Both the position numbers and the translations under genes were made by a program. The notes beneath the pieces are model-generated. The model saw only the letters and a list, made by a program, of their open reading frames with translations, was not told the origin of the DNA and did not search any database. This document shows, in pieces, positions 61,865-64,000 of a DNA stretch of 64,000 bases. Source of the DNA: Cymodocea nodosa (taxonomy: Eukaryota > Streptophyta > Magnoliopsida > Alismatales > Cymodoceaceae); the NCBI GenBank assembly GCA_036874045.1, contig CM072342.1, positions 1,014,501 to 1,078,500 of the forward strand. Direction: 5' to 3'. Position 1 is the first letter of the stretch, and each line of letters begins with the position of its first letter.

Positions 61865-63502
61865 TCCTTTATCTTATAAGATCCACTCTACCAATACCAA
61901 AAAAGTAATCTACCATTGGCAACTAATGCGCAAGTATCTGCAACCATAGCCTTGTCTTTTAGTTACCGGAAAAATATATATGAACAACACTTTTGCCTTT
62001 GAGTAATGAGAGGACCATATCTACAATCCTACCTTTTCCCCTTTCAGTGAAATATCTTATTAGCACTTTTCTCTTTTTTTTTTCAAAAAGGTAACCATGC
62101 CTTTCCTTTGGTAATGAGAAAAAAACATGGAGATATCTCTGATTCCTCGAAGAGAAGGAAACGTCTGCAGTAGAACATCATATGAACCTCTTTTGTGTAC
62201 ATAGTTAAGTAAGCAGGGCACGCCTTGTTAGCATAAAGTCATAACAATTAGGTTGCAAATATCTTGTATTAAAATATCGAAGACAATTATCGACAAAGAG
62301 ACAGCTTAGATGAAGTTCAAAATTCGAATCCAAGTGAAAACACAACCATTATAAAAAAATGGAAAACAATCGATAAATATTTGCATATGACTTGGAAAAA
62401 AATATTTATAAATATTCCTCAAATTCTGTAAACTATGGCTACTTTTTCAGTGAGATGGTAACTGTTATTTAATTTGTGATCATGTTTTAGTAGACTCTGA
62501 CGTCTTACATTTTTTTTTCACAACAGTAGTTTTTCAATTGGAATTAAACTCAAGACTTCATCCATCACAATATAGTACATAATTAGATTGCAGCATTGAA
62601 CATGTCCATGGAGATGCTTCTATCTTCCCGAACATAACAACCATATCATGCAGCCTTCCAAGGAAAATCATGTCATCACACTACGATATAAATGAGAATA
62701 AAATGGATTTTGATGACTTGTGCAATAAATAATGATGCTGCCATGTTAGTAACCGACATTTTTCTTAAATTAAAAGAATTATGTTGTCATCACGGTTGGA
62801 ATTTTGATGGAAAATATAAAACTACATGCGCTTGGGTCAACATCCTTGATTCCAACTCCTTAGATTGCTCTTACAATGTTTCCAATTCTTGGTGTCTTGT
62901 AAGTTGAGCAATACCTGACGTGGTGTCATCAATAAACCAAGTTTTAAGTATTAGGTGTAGTATCTAGATGACTAGATCTGAAGAATATATATCTAGGAGG
63001 ATATATTAACCCCCAATGCACATCACCAATTAAACTTCCTCGAAGAATACAAGAATCTTACAAGGGTGTGATCAAAACTAACCACCAACTCAACTTGTGC
63101 AAATACTTTGGAGCTCAGACATTGCCCGTAGGATAATACCCATAAAAAGAGCACAAGAAGAAGCCAGAATGATGACAACATTGTTCATCCTTTCTAAGCA
63201 TGTCTTTGAGCATTTGATTTTTTATTTATAATAATAACAGTTGTTTTTACTTTTTCTAGCAATCTTAATTGATAGAGTTATGAGCACTTTTATTCCTGAT
63301 CTATCGAATACTATATTTAGTTTTTGAGCATTTGACATTGATCTCAAACAACAGGAATCTATTAGGTTTGATGATGAATAGGTGGTTGAGAAGTACTCAA
63401 ATTTCAGCAAAGTCGAGCTGCTGGTGGGATGGCAGTCAGACTTGGAGGTGCATTTCTTAACAAATCCCCCTTCCCTCACTCTCACTTTGTTGTCTTCGCC
63501 TG

Positions 63503-63509
63503 TATATAA
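63503..63509 (+). promoter_or_regulatory. TATA box
   Basis: TATATAA in the context CCTGTATATAAACAC, about 65 bases upstream of the ATG at 63568, a normal spacing for a plant core promoter with a short 5' UTR. Confidence 0.45.
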
Positions 63510-63567
63510 ACACATACAAAGCACCGAACAAATCTTGTATCCATCAATATGGCTGAACATAACATCA

Positions 63568-63774
63568 ATGGTGCTTCATCAGATGTTGGTTCCACTTCTC
63601 CTTCTCCAATTCTTCTTTTCTATTGGTATTTGCTTCATGGGTTTCTTCTTTTCTATTGACATGTCCAGTGCACAAGGTCTGGTCTACACTCCTCTTCCCC
63701 TGCCAATTCAGGTTCTAAGAAGGGAACGAGAAATGGGGGTCACTCTAAAAATTTCAAGCTCAAATCTGAGGTAA
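63568..63774 (+). CDS. Candidate start of an unidentified gene (short secreted-type ORF)
   Basis: The ORF of 68 residues begins MVLHQMLVPLLLLQFFFSIG, a signal-peptide-like hydrophobic stretch, then SSAQGLVYTPLPLPIQVLRR and a basic tail. It may end at TAA 63772-63774, or be a first exon, because GAG/GTAATG forms a good donor at 63771. A rival reading uses the upstream ATG at 63549 (MAEHNINGASSD) and splices over the T-rich stretch to an acceptor after CATGTCCAG (63669) to give a hydrophilic SSPANSGSKKGTRNGG tail ending KNFKLKSE at the same donor. I recognise neither product. The window ends too soon to decide. Confidence 0.3.
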   Translation: MVLHQMLVPLLLLQFFFSIGICFMGFFFSIDMSSAQGLVYTPLPLPIQVLRREREMGVTLKISSSNLR

Positions 63775-64000
63775 TGACAAGCCTTTAAGGTTGGTCATTC
63801 ATATATTTATACATGTATATATATATAACCCAACAAAGTCATGTCAAGCTTCATGCATGCACGCATGCATGTGTCCATGCAACATTGAAGTATTTTTTTC
63901 GATTATAATTAATAGAGTTTTTTGCCCGAGTTCAAATTCATAATTTCATCCCATATGATGCAGTAGATGACTGATTATGCTATCCTACCTATCTGAAATA

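Larger units (their letters stand above)
58949..63500. other. MAP1B 3' UTR and repeat-rich spacer
   Basis: The 3' UTR of MAP1B follows the stop; a GT at 59005 and a CAG acceptor near 59328 would allow a 3' UTR intron around the first MITE-like copy. No gene is recognised in the remaining 4 kb. It holds two related AT-rich copies (59070 and 61591), three copies of a 98-bp tandem repeat (61015) and scattered A/T tracts. Confidence 0.55.

Noticed and set aside
1-64000. LTR retrotransposon, virus-like element, CRISPR array or prokaryotic defence system
   Set aside because: I saw no paired long terminal repeats, no reverse transcriptase, integrase or capsid motifs, and no regularly spaced repeat array. 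The sequence is ordinary plant nuclear DNA.

Overview
This is nuclear DNA from a flowering plant. The evidence is spliced genes with short GT-AG introns, plant-specific families (a GARP factor of the NIGT1/HHO type, ASYMMETRIC LEAVES1, a guard-cell-type aspartic protease, an organellar methionine aminopeptidase), AT-rich spacers, a plant SINE and several small DNA transposons. Coding exons are GC-rich (the aspartic protease, AS1 and RPL26 especially) while introns and spacers are very AT-rich. That contrast would fit a non-grass monocot, but this is inference and I cannot name the species. I see no bacterial, organellar or viral block, no CRISPR array, no rRNA or tRNA gene and no recognisable LTR retroelement.

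Layout: 1-1690, the 3' part of a PB1-domain protein gene (+). 4.4-5.15 kb, an unidentified ORF with an 18-G run. 5.2-10.7 kb, a lipid phosphate phosphatase of the LPP2 type (+) with a long 5' leader and a Mutator-like MITE in its last intron. 12.6-13.06 kb, RPL26/uL24 (-) with telo-box and site II promoter motifs. 14.58-23.2 kb, an RLP4-like malectin/LRR membrane protein (+) with nine exons and a long hairpin in one intron. 25.4-27.0 kb, an intronless ASPG1-like aspartic protease (+). 31.3-35.1 kb, a NudC/CS-domain co-chaperone (-) whose last intron holds a Harbinger/Tourist-like element. 40.3-42.2 kb, an HHO/NIGT1 GARP-MYB factor (+). 47.1-48.45 kb, an AS1/RS2/PHAN MYB factor (-). 50.06-52.1 kb, a decayed gene of the DUF3353 (chaperone-like protein of POR1) family (-), head to head with 52.76-58.95 kb, methionine aminopeptidase 1B (+), whose fifth intron holds an Au-type SINE and a hAT-like element. 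59-63.5 kb is spacer with MITE-like copies and a 98-bp tandem repeat. A possible new gene begins at about 63.5 kb and runs off the window.

The genes are independent plant genes and not an operon or cluster: lipid signalling, translation, cell-surface reception, proteolysis, chaperoning, nitrate/phosphate-type transcriptional control, leaf patterning and plastid protein maturation. All splice models were built by eye from ORF continuity, GT-AG sites and remembered family sequences, and each sums to a whole number of codons. I did not find a convincing new biological system. The observations most worth checking are the DUF3353 pseudogene on a shared promoter, the set of transposon insertions with readable target-site duplications, the RLP4 intron hairpin, and the AS1 uORF that overlaps the start codon.
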